DNA of 64,000 nt from Pseudorasbora parva (GCF_024679245.1 NC_090182.1:35425047-35489046), one strand, 5' to 3'; positions 11,979 through 24,369 are shown, counted from the stretch's first letter. Numbers and translations: made by a program. Notes: generated from the letters alone by a model not told the origin.

Positions 11979-12715
11979 AAATATTCTTTACTTGTGGGTT
12001 CCGTAAAGAACTTTAAAACTCATGGAAACATTACACATCACTAAGCTTTTTAGTAAAAAAAAGAATCTTCAGATTATTACATTTTATTTTTAAATTAAAT
12101 TATATTTTAAATTAAATTGTATTGTTCACTATGAAAAAAAAAGTGCTTATATGAAAGTTATTTAAAGGACCCAAAATGGTTCTTCTGTGGAATAATTGCA
12201 AAAACTCCTTGTAAGAGTGATCTCCTTGAAAAAATAGCATTAAAAAATATAAACCACAACAATAGATATATGAAGGGGTACAGCAGTGGTCAGAAGGTAA
12301 AGTTGTATGATAAAATAACAATAAATAAATTTGCTACTTACCAGATTGTGTTTTATTAACGCCTACATCTACCTCAAACCCTAATCCTACAAGGGTTTGC
12401 AGTATGCAAATTATGAAACAATAATGCAAATACCGTAATTAAATGACACATTATTGACGTGCGCATACCCAGTGGCCATAGTTGTATCCTTTTAACCATG
12501 GTGGATGTGGTGTGATGACATCAACATTTCACAAAATATACAGATCTGCTGTACACACGAAAATGCAAGGTTGTCTGTTTTAGAATTATCCACTCTGGGA
12601 CCCCAAAATATAGTGGTTTCACGTGCCAGATCCATGTGGAAATGCTGATACGATAAAACATTTTTTTTTACATATTCAGCTAAACACGTCTCCGTGAAGG
12701 AATGAATGAATGAAT
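11979..12715. other. Unassigned stretch
   Basis: No gene is seen. A tetranucleotide run GAATGAATGAATGAATG lies at about 12700-12717. Confidence 0.5.
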
Positions 12716-13037
12716 GATGCATTTATATAGCGCTTTCATATGCACTACTGTACATCCAAAGCGCTTTACACTCATGTCGGGGATCTCTCCTTAACCCTTA
12801 AATGCATGACTGTTTCACCAAACATTCTTACATATTCGGGTCGTTAGCGACTCAGATCTATATTTAACATGGATAGACCTCTACCGGTCTTGATAATATA
12901 TAAACGTCCTGATATTTGAGTAACAGCTACAGAAGAACAAAATAAAACCCATTTCGTTACCTTTTGGAGCTTGGAAGGATTCAGTTTGAGCAGATGTTTA
13001 ATACCATCATCATCTGTCCTCGTCAGTGCTCGCTTAC

Positions 13038-13226
13038 CAGTATATTCAGCATCTGGTCACATTCGCGATCGCCAGCATATTCTCCAAACTCATTTTCAAT
13101 GTCTTCAAAATCAATATTTTGATCACTGACAGCTTCTTGACCACATCCATCATCAAGAGACAGTGACACTAATATCTGATTGTATTTAGTACTTGCTCTC
13201 TGCAGTAAATCACTGAGCCATTTCAA
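13038..13226 (-). other. Possible first coding exon of the TTAA element
   Basis: The minus strand opens with an ATG at 13226 and runs 63 codons of acidic sequence (FEDIENEFGEY in the middle) to CTG followed by GTAAGC, a good splice donor at 13037. Acidic N-termini are common in piggyBac transposases, but I cannot recognise a specific family and no following exon was found. Confidence 0.3.
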
Positions 13227-13530
13227 GTTTTGCAGATTATAATTATTATTGTTTAGTTTTCTGTCAGAGGAAACTATGAGTGAAACGTCACTTCATCATT
13301 GGGTATAAGACATTGCCACCTTGTGGAATAAAGGTGAATTATTTTGTCATTATAGATTCATTTATTATTGTGCAAAAAAATATATATGTACAATCCTACA
13401 CACCTCGGGTCGAGAGCGACCCTATACAATTTTGACAAAAAAACTAGTGAAAAAAAACAGGTATTCAATTATAATTCTATTATTTTTTTCTTGTTATATT
13501 GTTTAAAATGGATTGATTGAGGAATATTAA

Positions 13531-14300
13531 AGGGTTACTTCAGCGATTAGCATATGGCTTTGTATCAGTAGAAACCCTGGAGTTTATTCAAATGATTGTG
13601 CTTTCCCCCCTCATATCCCTGAGACAAGAGATTTATGCATTTTATTTCTGGAAAAATTCCTCCTATGATGCAAATTGACGATTTTTGCATCATAGGAGGA
13701 ATGTTGGCCCAAAGGCTAAAGACTACAGCCAGCAGAGGGAGCCATTTCTGCATGTTTTGAACCTGCGCATGGGGGATGGGAAATTACACTCAGCTTGCAG
13801 GGAGAGTTCAGCTGGCAGCTACAGGCACTCATTTAAACAGAGCTATGGTGAGCAATGTAAGTCTTTTAACTTCTCAAATTAATTTCTATGAAAGTTAAGC
13901 TTGCAAAGGCATGAACTGAAACGCGCCAGACTGAACTCGCATTGTGAATGTATGCCGCAAGTGTAGTCGCGATTACCTCAGCTCTCATCACTCCTGCAGT
14001 TAGTGCTCAGTGCTGTGATACTCGCGCGGTGACTCACTCATTATATTGAACAGACACGTTCAGTTTTTAATTGTAGTGTCTTCAACTCAGTCACAGTAAT
14101 CAAGTTGTTGGCTTTGGGAATGGCCTCACAGGGCAGCAAAGCATTCTGGGAATTGTAGTCTTTCAATCCCATGGGACAAAAATACATGTTCTGTCTTTTC
14201 TCAGTCTAGAAGGCACCAATTTCAAAAATAATTTCACATTTCTACTGCATTGATAACCCAGTTTAAATACAGATTCATCTTCCCAGCGCTGAAGTACCCC
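13531..14300. mobile_element. Nested small TTAA element
   Basis: The left end AGGGTTACTTCAGCG and the right end (minus strand) AGGGGTACTTCAGCG are 15-bp inverted repeats with one mismatch, and TTAA flanks both sides (13527-13530 and 14301-14304). It lies wholly inside the larger TTAA element. It is non-autonomous and about 770 bp. Confidence 0.85.
13656..13702. repeat. Perfect 19-bp-stem hairpin
   Basis: ATTCCTCCTATGATGCAAA (13656-13674) is exactly inverted at 13684-13702 around a 9-nt spacer. It lies near the left end of the nested TTAA element. Confidence 0.9.
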
Positions 14301-14710
14301 TTTAAGAAGGTTGATGTCTAACTTTAAAAAATGAATGAGGAGCAGGGTAGTGAATGACGTCTTGGGTCGCTAACGACCCGAGGTATTCATATAAGGGTTA
14401 ACCACCACCAGTGTGCAGCATCCACTTGGATGATGCAATGGCAGCCACAGTACAACGGCGCCAGTGCACTCACAACACCAGCGATAGGTGGAGAGGAGAG
14501 AGGGTGATAGAGCCAAATCAGTGGATGGGGATTATTAGTAGGCCATGATTGATAAGGGCCAATCGAGAGAATTTGGCCAGGACACCAGGGCTACACCCCT
14601 ACTCTTTTACAAGTAGAGACACAGGATTTTTAATGAACACAGAGAGTCAGAACCTCGGTTTAACGTCTCATCTGAAGGACGGTGCTCATTGACAGTACAG
14701 TGTCTCTATA

Positions 14711-16015
14711 CAGGTCCTTCTCAAAAAATTAGCATGTTGTGATAAAATTATTTTCATTATTTAATATAATGATAAAAATTAAACTTTCATACATTTTAGA
14801 TTCATTGCACACCAACTGAAATATTTCAGGCCTTTTATTATTTTAAAGATACTTTGGCATACAGCTCATGAAAACCCAAAATCTAAAAAGAATTAGCATA
14901 TTTCATCCGACCAAAAAAGAAAAGAAAAGTGTTTTTAATACAAAAAAAGTCAACGTTCAAATAATTATGTTCAGTTATGCACTCGATACTTGGTCGGGAG
15001 TCCTTTTGCAGAAATGACTGCTTCAATGCAGCGTGGCATGGAGGCAATCAGCCTGTGGCACTGCTGAGGTGTTATGGAGGCCCAGGATGCTTCGATGGCG
15101 GCCTTAAGTTCATCCCGTGTTGGGTCTTGCGTCTCTCAACTTTCTCTTCATAATATCCCACAGATTCTCTATGGGGTTCAGGTCAGGAGAGTTGGCAGGC
15201 CAATTGAGCACAGTAATACCATGGTCAGTAAACCATTTACCAGTGGTTTTGGCACTGTGAGGAGTTGCCAGGTCGTGCTGAAAAACAAAATCTTCATCTT
15301 CATAAAGCTTTTCAGCAGATGGAAGCATTAAGTGCTCCAAAATCTCCTGATAGCTAGATGCATTGACCCTGCCCTTGATAAAACACATTGGACCAACACC
15401 AGCAGCTGACATGGCACCCCAGACCATCACTGACTGTGGGTACTTGACACTGGACTTCAGGCATTTTGGCATTTCCTTCTCCCCAGTCTTCCTCCAAACT
15501 CTGGCACCTTGATTTCCGAATGACATGCAAAATTTGCTTTCATCCGAAAAAACTAATTTGGACCACTGAGCAACAGTCCAGTGCTGCTTCTCTGTAGCCC
15601 AAAAGCGGCTTGACCTGGGGAATGCAGCATTTGTAGCCCATTTCCTGCACACGCCTGTGCACGGTGGCTCTGGATGTTTCTACTCCAGACTCAGTCCACT
15701 GCTTCCGCAGGCCCCCCAAGGTCTGGAATTGGTCCTTCTCCACAATCTTCCTCAGGGTCCGGCCACCTCTTCTCGTTGTGCAGTGTTTTTTGCTACACTT
15801 TTTTCTTTCCCACAGACTTGAGGTGCCTTGATACAGCACTCTGGGAACAGCCTATTCGTTCAGAAATTTCTTTCTGTGTCTTACCCTCTCGCTTGAGGGT
15901 GTCAATAATGGCCTTCTGGACAGCAGTCAGGTCGGCAGTCTTACCCATGATTGCGGTTTTAAGTAATGAACCAGGCTGGGAGTTTTTAAAAGCCTCAGGA
16001 ATCTTTTGCTCTTTG
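14711..16015 (-). mobile_element. Tc1-family transposon, 5' side truncated
   Basis: The terminal sequence CAGGTCCTTCTCAAAAAATT begins right after a TA dinucleotide (14709-14710) and leads into a long terminal region. The transposase remnant reads on the minus strand. The matching terminus beyond 16015 is missing, so the element is truncated on the side upstream of the transposase. It inserted into the dispersed repeat that ends at 14708. Confidence 0.85.
14971..15948 (-). pseudogene. Tc1 transposase pseudogene (DD34E)
   Basis: A Tc1 transposase binds the inverted ends and cuts and pastes the element into TA sites. The start ATG is at 15948 and the expected stop at 14971-14973. The N-terminal paired-type helix-turn-helix is clear (ISERIGCSQSAVSRHLKS). 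The catalytic blocks are present: VFSDESKF, then FQHDLATPHSAK, then SPDLNPIENLWD, giving the D, D and E residues. The frame is broken at least three times (near 15800, 15605 and 15108), and the usual Asn-Ala of the second block is Leu-Ala. About 326 codons in total is close to the family length of roughly 340. It cannot make an active enzyme. Confidence 0.92.
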
Positions 16016-17339
16016 AATCTAAAGTGTAAATGTCTAAACACTATGAAGCTGTGAAGAATATAAAATAGATGTATTTTTTGTCATTTAATGTGGCATGGTA
16101 AGAACTCAATATTGCGTTTTCTTTCAGTATGTTGTGGGTTGTCAATTTAGTTTGTTTGGCTAATGCTATAGTGCTGTCCCCCAAGGCCCATTTTAATTAA
16201 GTCTTGATAATCTTAACAATCTGGCAGTGTTGTATTGAACAAAAAAAATTGGTCCCCTAATAGAGAGAGGCTTGATTTACGAATCATTGCATTAGTTTGC
16301 GTCATACCCTCCAGTCTGTCATATTTTTATACAAAGTTGTAATGTCACTTGTCCAAATATTAATACTAAAGGGGCACACACATCCCCTGTGGGTAAAAAA
16401 ATATATAAATATTAGCAGGGAACACCAGGCAGGCTGGCTACCATGTTTCATGACCTGGTCCACTTTGCAAACATTGCAGGTGGAGGCTGTTTTTGGCTGG
16501 TTATAAATTACTTCTTCACACAGGTTGCTATTGCTGCACGGCGATAACACCAACTTATCTGCCGGCTTACATTGACAAACCTGTGAGATGAATATGCAAC
16601 ATCCTCATTACATGCACACTTTATTTCATGAGGGACGTCTGGGATGCTCTTGCTCTCCTCCTGTCTTTTTTTAACCTCTTATCACTGTGTGCTTAATTTG
16701 AGCAGAGAGAATAGGAAAGCTGTACTCTGTTATGACCCTATTACTAAGAGCTATAATTTCTCATACAGCCTGTTTGTGCCTCTGTGTCAAGCCATTAAAG
16801 TGAAACAGAGCGAATGCATGTGAGTTGCAAGACAGATATGCTTGGGCACACTGTAACATGCAAGAAATATAGCAGTAGCCTACTTCACAGTGACAATCCA
16901 GTTTTTTTTTTTTCCTTTTCTTTGTTTTTTTTTTTGGTCCTGGAAGTGTTTTTCAGATGTATTTCACTTACAGGGATTTCTAAAAAGTATTCAATAAAGA
17001 ACTGTGAAAACTAAATGTTTGGCACATTTAACTGCTATTGTTACATAGTTCTAGTAAATGGGTCTTTACTACCTTTATGATTTTGTCCCACAGCTCTCAC
17101 AGAGTATTCTAAGTGTAGATTTGTACTAGGAATTTAGTTATAAAACTTTTTTTTTTTTATCCCATATCCTCATTTTTTTTTAATATGAAAATGAATGGAG
17201 AAATAATAAAATTATTCAACTCTCCAAAATGTAGAAAAATATATACAGGTCTTACCTGTCTGTCATGTTTGAAACAAAGGAAAACTGGTGTGAGGACTCA
17301 AGTGCAGATAAAGGAAGATTTATTTATAAAAATAAACAT
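16016..17339. other. Unassigned stretch
   Basis: No gene is seen. T-homopolymers lie near 16901-16935 and 17148. Short open frames are low complexity. Confidence 0.5.
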
Positions 17340-17760
17340 AAATATAGCTGCAAGCAGCCATTATCGGGGCCAAGCGCAAATAAGAAGACAAGACATGCCA
17401 GCATGGCTGGAAGTGTCAAAACAACTGCAACAATGAGCCATTAAAGACCTATTTAGTTGATTTTAGGCGAAATAGCGGAACAATTTTAAATACAGTCAAC
17501 AAGCGCAAAGAAGAAGACAAGACATGGCTGGAAGTCTCAAACCACCTGCAACAATGAGCCATTGAAGTCAATGGGAATTTCATGTTTTGTTTTATTATAG
17601 CCCCACCAAGAGGCACAATCCCACCAATTTTTGATGTGTCCTCATAATGAGCCCATACATATGTGTGCCAAATTTGGTGAAAATATATCTAATTTTGTTT
17701 TGGAGTTATAGACATTTATATGAAAAAACACGTAAAAAATGACTGACACCTAGCAATATT
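17340..17760 (+). repeat. Dispersed repeat (AGCTGCAAGCAGC class)
   Basis: AATATAGCTGCAAGCAGCCA is followed by TTATCGGGGCCAAGC. The block GACAAGACATG-CTGGAAGT recurs within it (about 17387 and 17517), so it carries an internal duplication of about 130 bp. Sequence like its 3' half (CCAAATTTGGTGAAAAT) resembles repeats seen widely in fish. The class is unknown to me. Confidence 0.45.
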
Positions 17761-18194
17761 TTGAGATTTGGGCTTTAGCGTATAGCTATCGACCTATGTT
17801 TCCAAACTTCTGGCGCTGGTTTCGTCTCGATTGGAAGGAAAATATGGAATTAACTACTATTAGATATTACATATTTTAAGAAGTAAAATGAGTTTTAAAA
17901 GGAAGGGACATTTAATGGGATTTGTATGTTTCATTTTTTTGTTGTTGATTTACTGTTGATTTTTCTACATGCCAATATTTAGTCAGTTATATTGTCACCT
18001 GTGAGCAAGAGTAAACTATGATTAACTGCTTATTAAGATTGAACCCAAACAACATCATATTTGGTCAGACTAATAGTTAATAGCCTTAGTGATGTTAAAT
18101 TTTAAAGATCTTGCGTTTTGTTGAACGTCTGATGTTTCAGCAAAATTTTAGTTATTCATAGTGCCACTAGCTGGTCAAGTAAAGTCGCCTTTAT
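17761..18194. other. Unassigned AT-rich stretch
   Basis: Nothing recognisable is seen. Confidence 0.5.
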
Positions 18195-18822
18195 TTATTG
18201 AAATTTCTTCAGGGCCAGGATGGAGAAAAAAAAATCTTAGGAGAAACCAGTCTCAGTCGGGGTGCCAGTTCTCCTCTGGACGACGAACAAACAGTGTGTG
18301 ATTATTATTTTGCGTATAACAGTGTATGATTATTTTTTACCTTTTAAATTGGCAACATTACAGTTCAGAAGTCATATTAGATAAATAGATATTCGTAAGA
18401 TTATTTGATAGATGGAGTTGTCGTGCCGGAGACAGGTTTATAAGGATGTCTTTTCCAGTCTGCATTTACAGGGCAGAGTTTAATTGACAAACTCTCTTCA
18501 GACATTTCAGGGATGCATTGGTCATGTCCTGGCACAGGTCCACCCTCTGATCAGAATACAGCCCAGTAGCAGGAAGTGTGGCAAATACAAATGATTGATA
18601 TAGTCCTCCTAATTTTATATACTTAAATGCATATTGCCCACGGTGCTCTGTGTTCCTACAACCACAAGGTAGTGGTGCCACAGTTGCGAGGACCCTTTCA
18701 TTCCTCTTGCAGCTTTAATGTAGTTTTGTATTTTCGTTGTATTTTTTACTTTTTGGGACCTCAGGAAGAGTAGTCAATGCCTAGGTATTGGCTAATGGGG
18801 ATCCAAATAAACAAATAAACTT
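18195..18822 (+). repeat. LINE-like remnant with 3' tail
   Basis: A conserved fish-repeat block (AGGAGAAACCAGTCTCAGTC, then CAGTTCTCCTCTGG) lies at about 18236-18290. The stretch ends GGACCTCAGGAAGAGTAG, then CTAATGGGGATCCAAATAAA with a short AATAAAC repeat, which is typical of non-LTR retrotransposon 3' ends. No reverse-transcriptase frame survives. Confidence 0.5.
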
Positions 18823-19038
18823 AGATCATAGATGGGAAAGCGCATTCATGGCTAATTTAACTAAGGAAAAATATGTTTTTTGACAGTTATAACATATCAT
18901 AGCTTTTTTAGGTGTCCTCAATGGGGGTCCATAAATATATGTCAAATTTGTTGTAAATATCTATTTTTTTAAGTTATAGCAAATTATATTTATGAGAGCA
19001 TGGGCTGCATTGATTGGAATTTTTTTTCTTCCAAAATG

Positions 19039-19145
19039 CAGGGTTGCCAACTCTCACGCATTTGGCGTGACACACACGCTTTCAGGCTCGGTGTCACGCA
19101 CTCAAGCTGCCCAGCTTAATCTCACGCCAAATGGGCAAACCTGCT
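19039..19145 (+). repeat. Terminal fragment of a CAGGGTTGCCAACTC-class DNA repeat
   Basis: It opens CAGGGTTGCCAACTCTCACGC and contains short inverted words (ATTTGGCGTGA and TCACGCCAAAT). The far end is missing or displaced. Confidence 0.45.
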
Positions 19146-19789
19146 TTTTATATTAAACAAAGCTAGGCCTATACACTGTAAAACCCAACAAGTTACGGTA
19201 ACTCAAACCATTTGAGGAAACCGATTGCTTCAAAACAATTAAGTTTTAAAACCATTAAGTATGAGTACTGAAAACTCATATACATTGAGTTAAATTAACT
19301 CATATTTTAGTGTTGTTTAAGTGTTAAAACTTATATTTTAGTGTTGTGTTGATCAATTATTAAGAGTAAACTGAACTTAAAGATTTTAAGTTAATTTTAT
19401 TAATTCAGTTTGAATTCAGGTAACAAATCTAACTAAGTCTTAACAACTACATGGTTACTTAAATGGTTTTAGGAAACAGATTGCGGCAAATGGTTTAAGT
19501 TCATCAAACTCAAAGTGATTAAGTTACATAAGACTAAGCACAAGCTAACATTGGTACAAAATGAAGACAGAACAGGAGGGTATTTTTAAGTAATTTATTG
19601 AAATATAACATTTACATCATAAATACAGTATGCCATATGTTCACAAATATAACTAGACAAAAAATATTAGACTTTTTCACCAAATAAAACAGCACAAACA
19701 TGTTTAAAAAAGTCATAACATTTAAATAACAAAACATATAAAATAAAAAAAATTATGTAAAAAGGTAAGTTTCCTCAAAAAGCAAAAGC

Positions 19790-22780
19790 ACTGTATGACT
19801 TTTATGTACTCTAAGTGTATTGCACTGACCGAAGACTTGGCAGACATCACCACCTCATCTTTAAAGACAATCAAAGCATCCAGTGGGTTTAAAGGTAACG
19901 TTCCCTCTTCCTCCTCGACAGTAAGGATGGTGACTGTTGGCTTCTGCACCTGGTCAAGCTCCTTTTTCTATATGCATTGGAAAAAAAGTTTGTATGTCAC
20001 CACATATAAAAATAACCCTTGTCAGGGCAGACACCATATTTCAATTTTCATAAATAAAAAAAACGTTGTTATAAGGAACGGATTATTGTTGATTTAATTG
20101 GGCGTGTGCTTATTTAAAACCCTGTAGTTCAATTTTGTAAAGATGTTAAGTTGTTTGTCAGCAAGGTTTAATTGGGGGAAAAACATTTTCAGGGGTGTAT
20201 CAGCCAAATGTTCTAGACCTTGAATTGAATGACGAATTGAATTGAATTGAATTCAAGCGATAATGCACACATTGCAAAACATTTGTTTTTCATGTCAGTA
20301 TGTCATAAATAGAAAGAGGCAACAGTTTACTGTCAAAGATTTGTCGCTCACATCACGCCGCATCCAGTGTAGACAACATAACGGACTATAAGGGGCTCTT
20401 TTGTCCTGTCGCGCTGCTCACATCCGGTGTAGACAAGGTGAAACAAGACAGATTTGATTAACAAATTTTAAATGGATAATGGCAAGACATCCTTGGTGTA
20501 AATTACGTTCTTCTTTCAGATTAATATAATCAGAGCGGTATTAATAAATGTCCTGGTTAATCCAAGCATTATAATGGCAGTAAATGGCTGTCCAAAATTT
20601 GAAGCCAAAAAAGTGCATCTATTCATTATAAAAGTAATCCACATGACTCTGGAGGGTTAATAAAGTACTTCCGAAGTGAATCGATGGGTTTATATAAGAA
20701 AAATATCCATATTTAACTCGTTATAAAATAAGAAAATAACTAGTTTCCGGCGAAACGATGACGTCGGATATAGCGTAAAAAAGCATAACAGCCACGGCGT
20801 TGACGGCGGACGCAGCGTAAAAAACATAAATGATGAGACGATGATGTCGGGCGTTGCACAAGCGTTTTGAATCACGAGAGGACATTTTTATTACACAAAC
20901 CCATCGATTTAATTCAGAAGGCCTTTATTATTCCCCCGGAGCCGTGTGGAGCACTTTTAAAATGGATGGATGCACTTTTTTGGGCTACAAATTTTGGGCT
21001 GCCATTCACTGCCATTATAAAGCTTGGACGAGCCAGGACACGTATTAATATAACTCTGATTGTATTCGTCTGAAAGAAGAATGTCATTTACACCAAGGAG
21101 GACTTGAGGGGGGGAGTAAATCAGGGTGAACGATTCCTTTAAGCTTGAGCTGAGATTGGTTTATTATGTGTCAAATAAGCTTTTGCTGTGCTCAATGTAT
21201 ATGCTAATGAAAGCCTAAATTAAACGTTTTGAAGACTACATTTTCAATGGACAGATTAATAAAATTCTTATGTGTTTGGAACAATATGAGGGTTGGTAAT
21301 TTATGAATCATGACTGAATTTGTATTGGCAAGTGGACTATACATTTAAGACAACTTGAATGATCAACTATCAGTCACTGTAACCACACCATGCATTTATG
21401 CTGGTGGCAGCTGAAAGGTTAACATGTTGCTAAATAAATGTAATGTAGTTTTGACATGTGTCCTACCTTGTGTCTTGAAAACATCTCCTGACTCTTCCTT
21501 TTAAATAGTAACAGACCTGCCAGGATCGTAGTTTTTTTTATGATTCATGACAAGACTTCTTTCAACCACTGCAAATCTAGCATTGCCAATTACCTTACAC
21601 CTTTACAAACCCAAGGCAACTTCAGGATAACTGCCAGTGAAAATATAACACACGAAATGTTTCTGTTTATATTAGGAAAGCCGACTATAACAACAACTTT
21701 CAAGACTTGACCAGTATTCTCCTGAAGCAATACAACATGACTTTGAATGATAGACAGACTGGACTTTGGACTTTAAGCCTTTTAAAAAAATCATATTGCT
21801 TCAGAAGACTTACAAGTTGTGCTAAAAGACATTTATGGTCATAATTACGTTTGCAAAAATAGCAATTCATTCAAAAATTAAAATTGAAGAACAAACTTAT
21901 ATTTGTATGAACATTATGTAACTGTTCATAACGTTATCATTTGCATTTTGCACAGTAACGTTACAAAATTCCATTGATTTTTTCAATGTTAATTCTAACT
22001 TACTTACTCATAGAATTGTAGCCACGTTGCTGCCATTGCACCTTCGTCTTTGCTCTGAAAAGATTTAAAAGCATGGCAACAATGTGTTAGTGTGAGTTTC
22101 AAATGAGAAAACGTCATGAGAAACAAATAACAGTTTAAAATGTTATCTAACGTTAGCAAAACAGGATCTAAAATGCTCCTCAAGTCACTTTGTTCACCCC
22201 GGAGCTTCAGCTGCTTTAGTCAAATTAACTAGCATCACATATGATAGAGGAAACTCGAATTCGATTAACAATACATTTAAAACGGTTGTAATATAAGGAA
22301 TGCGCGAGTTTGCATTAACGTTACCTTTTGCTTTAACGTAAGTTAGTTAACGTCACTGTGGCACGAGACGAGAGACATGGAAAGATGGCCAACTGTCTCA
22401 AAAGCCAGCGTTTATCTGTCCGACTGTGAGAAAGCACAAACATATATTTTTTAATTCCCCGCTGACAAACTGCAGTGTAAAACAGCATAATTAACTCCAA
22501 ACGTGTACATTACTGTTGATAACACTGGTGCAATAGCGCATTTGCTCCTAATGTTAGATTGTTTGCTGGCTAACTTTACACACAACATTACTGAGCTGGT
22601 TAATCTTCGGATAAACATAAAAGAGGTACGAAAATAACACTGAAAATGTTCAAACATGAGCGAAATATGAATAAATAAGTTTGAAACGCTTACCTTTTGT
22701 TTTTCTTGACTGTAGCGCGAGCCGTCCTGCTGTGACTGGACTGAAGGAGGGAAAATGGTGCGGTTTTTGTGCGGAGTTGA
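19790..22780 (-). pseudogene. Spliced gene remnant carried by the CACTG element
   Basis: Several short minus-strand segments have coding-like peptides bounded by splice signals. The first ends AAAAG followed by GTAAGC (exon end at 22694). The second (22054-22008) has CTTTTCAG before it and GTAAGT after it, and reads SKDEGAMAATWLQFYE. The third ends at 21467 before GTAGGA and reads KRKSQEMFSRHK. The fourth starts at 19949 after a CCAG acceptor and reads TVTILTVEEEEGTLPLNP, then a hydrophobic stretch ending IHLEYIKV. The last peptide resembles the C-terminal part of a multicopy protein family often annotated in fish, but I cannot name it. Joining frames were not verified. It may be a captured host gene or an element-encoded accessory gene. 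Confidence 0.35.
20484..21145. mobile_element. Palindromic DNA element nested in the CACTG element
   Basis: The left arm (about 20484-20700, containing CTTGGTGTAAATTACGTTC and TATAATGGCAGTAAATGGC) is inverted at about 20895-21120. The right edge ends GGTGAACGATTCCTTTAA, which is the GTTCACC end of a common fish element read backwards. The left outer edge is lost. The spacer between the arms is GC-richer (ATGACGTCGG). Confidence 0.7.
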
Positions 22781-23139
22781 AACTCACTGGGATGATACTT
22801 TGACATGACTAAATGTAATGACTTTAAAAGAGCTTAATGTAAGACTGTAGGCTTAATATGAGGTAGATTAATGTATATACTCTTGTTTATTTATTTATTT
22901 TATCAGCTTTTAGTTATTTAATTGGCCATAGATGTAAAATACTAGATTAAATAAATATCTGTAATTTAAACCATTAGAGTTAAAAAGTTTTAGTAACTTA
23001 TTTAGATTGAGGTTTGCTTACAATAATACATTTTTGAGTTAACATCACACATATTTGTTAAGTTGAATTAACTTTTTTGGTAACATTAAGTAAAATGAAC
23101 TTATTTCATTTAGTGAATTTCACTGTTAGGTTTTACAGT

Positions 23140-24369
23140 ATAGCTTTTTTGTTATTATTATAACGTTTTAATTCGAAATTCAAACAATAAATAGCGTTTT
23201 GGCGCTAATGTTGAGCCAGAGGTGCTGAAAAGCGGAGTTGCAACATGCTCTCATCTCCCGGTGTGCACATAGTCACGTGGCTCATGGAGCGCTCAACACT
23301 TCTAGCGCTCTTTGTCAATGCATTTGAATGGCTTAAGCGAATACACAACAGTTTACACTATACAGATGTTTGCTGCCAGTTTTGTTAAACAGTACAGCTT
23401 AGTGGTGTGCATTGATTATTAAGTCAGCCATAGTCACAGGATCGTTTTATTATGGAGAGTGATAGAGATGTAGCATTGTTAACATTAATTTTATTCTTGT
23501 ATTTAGCCCTCAGGTATTCTTTACTAATTGGTCACACACTCATACTCATATTGATGGTCAATTGTGACCATACACCATAACTATTTTTCAATTAAATAAG
23601 TGTTCTATATTTTAGTTCAATAATGTTTATTGAATATTTTGAAGAGATCTTTTGGTAGGCTACTAAAATACTAATTTTGCAATAATTATTGTCAATTAAT
23701 GACCACTTAAAATATATTTCTTCTAATATTTTTATTATTTATATTTCAATTTGTGTAGTAATTAAAGTTAAAATATAGAATTTCAATTTAAAGAGGCAAA
23801 TTGGTTATTTTGTTGCTTATAAAATAATAATGTTAATTTGTAGTGCCATTATAGTTGCCTTATGGCTCTTTAATAAATCTACATATATCTAATCTAGTTG
23901 CTCAAAAACAGTCTTCCATTTGAATAAATTTTTAGATATGATTAAACACTAGATTTCTTTAAATGTGAAATTTTAAAATGTTTAGAACTTATGCATCATA
24001 TTAGGACTTAGTAATCTAATATTTTTAATGAATTATGATTCTTATATAAGCTCACACAAGTGAATATTAATGAATGCGAGCACATTTAATTTGACCTATG
24101 AAACGTTTAAAATAGTGCTAAGACAAACTATTTTGCCCTTATTATGTACAGTAAGCTATATAGTACTACATATGAATTGATACTAAATTAAGTTTGAAAT
24201 AGACTTTTTATTAAATAAGGACCCGGTTACATCAAACATTTTGGCTCCCCTTAGCGACCATGAATCAAAAACATTTTTTTTTTGTTGATAATTATTGATA
24301 GTCTCTCTCCAGAGAACATTTCTGCAGGGGTTTGGTTCCGATCAGTCAAATAAGCTGGGAGTCATTTGC
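23140..24369. other. Unassigned AT-rich stretch
   Basis: No gene is seen. A GC-richer patch at 23205-23330 has no recognisable content. Confidence 0.5.

Larger units (their letters stand above)
12795..14397. mobile_element. TTAA-target DNA transposon (piggyBac-like ends)
   Basis: It is flanked on both sides by TTAA (12791-12794 and 14398-14401). The ends are inverted: CCCTTAAATGCATGA at left and, on the minus strand at right, CCCTTATATGAATACC, each followed by CGGGTCGTTAGCGAC (12837-12851 region and 14364-14380 region). TTAA targets and CCC-starting ends fit the piggyBac superfamily. No transposase core is present. A candidate first exon lies at 13038-13226, and a second TTAA element is nested at 13531-14300. 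Confidence 0.8.
12716..14708. repeat. Dispersed repeat (TTTATATAGCGCTTT class), split by an insertion
   Basis: The left part (12716-12790: ATTTATATAGCGCTTTCATATG, then AAGCGCTTTACA, then GGGGATCTCTCC) and the right part (14402-14708: ACCACCACCAGTGTGCAGC, then GATAAGGGCCAAT, then CATCTGAAGGACGG) form one repeat once the TTAA element at 12795-14397 is removed. Such repeats are abundant in fish. I cannot say whether it is a LINE tail or another class. Its right part is cut by the Tc1 element at 14711. Confidence 0.6.
19174..23139. mobile_element. CACTG-terminated element (EnSpm/CACTA-like)
   Basis: The left end CACTGTAAAACCCAACA and the right end (minus strand) ACTGTAAAACCTAACA are inverted. 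ATA lies on both outer edges (19171-19173 and 23140-23142), fitting the short duplications of EnSpm elements if one terminal base was lost on the right. Subterminal AACT/AAGTT words are dense on both sides. Inside are a palindromic element (20484-21145) and a spliced-looking minus-strand gene remnant. I see no EnSpm transposase. Confidence 0.6.
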
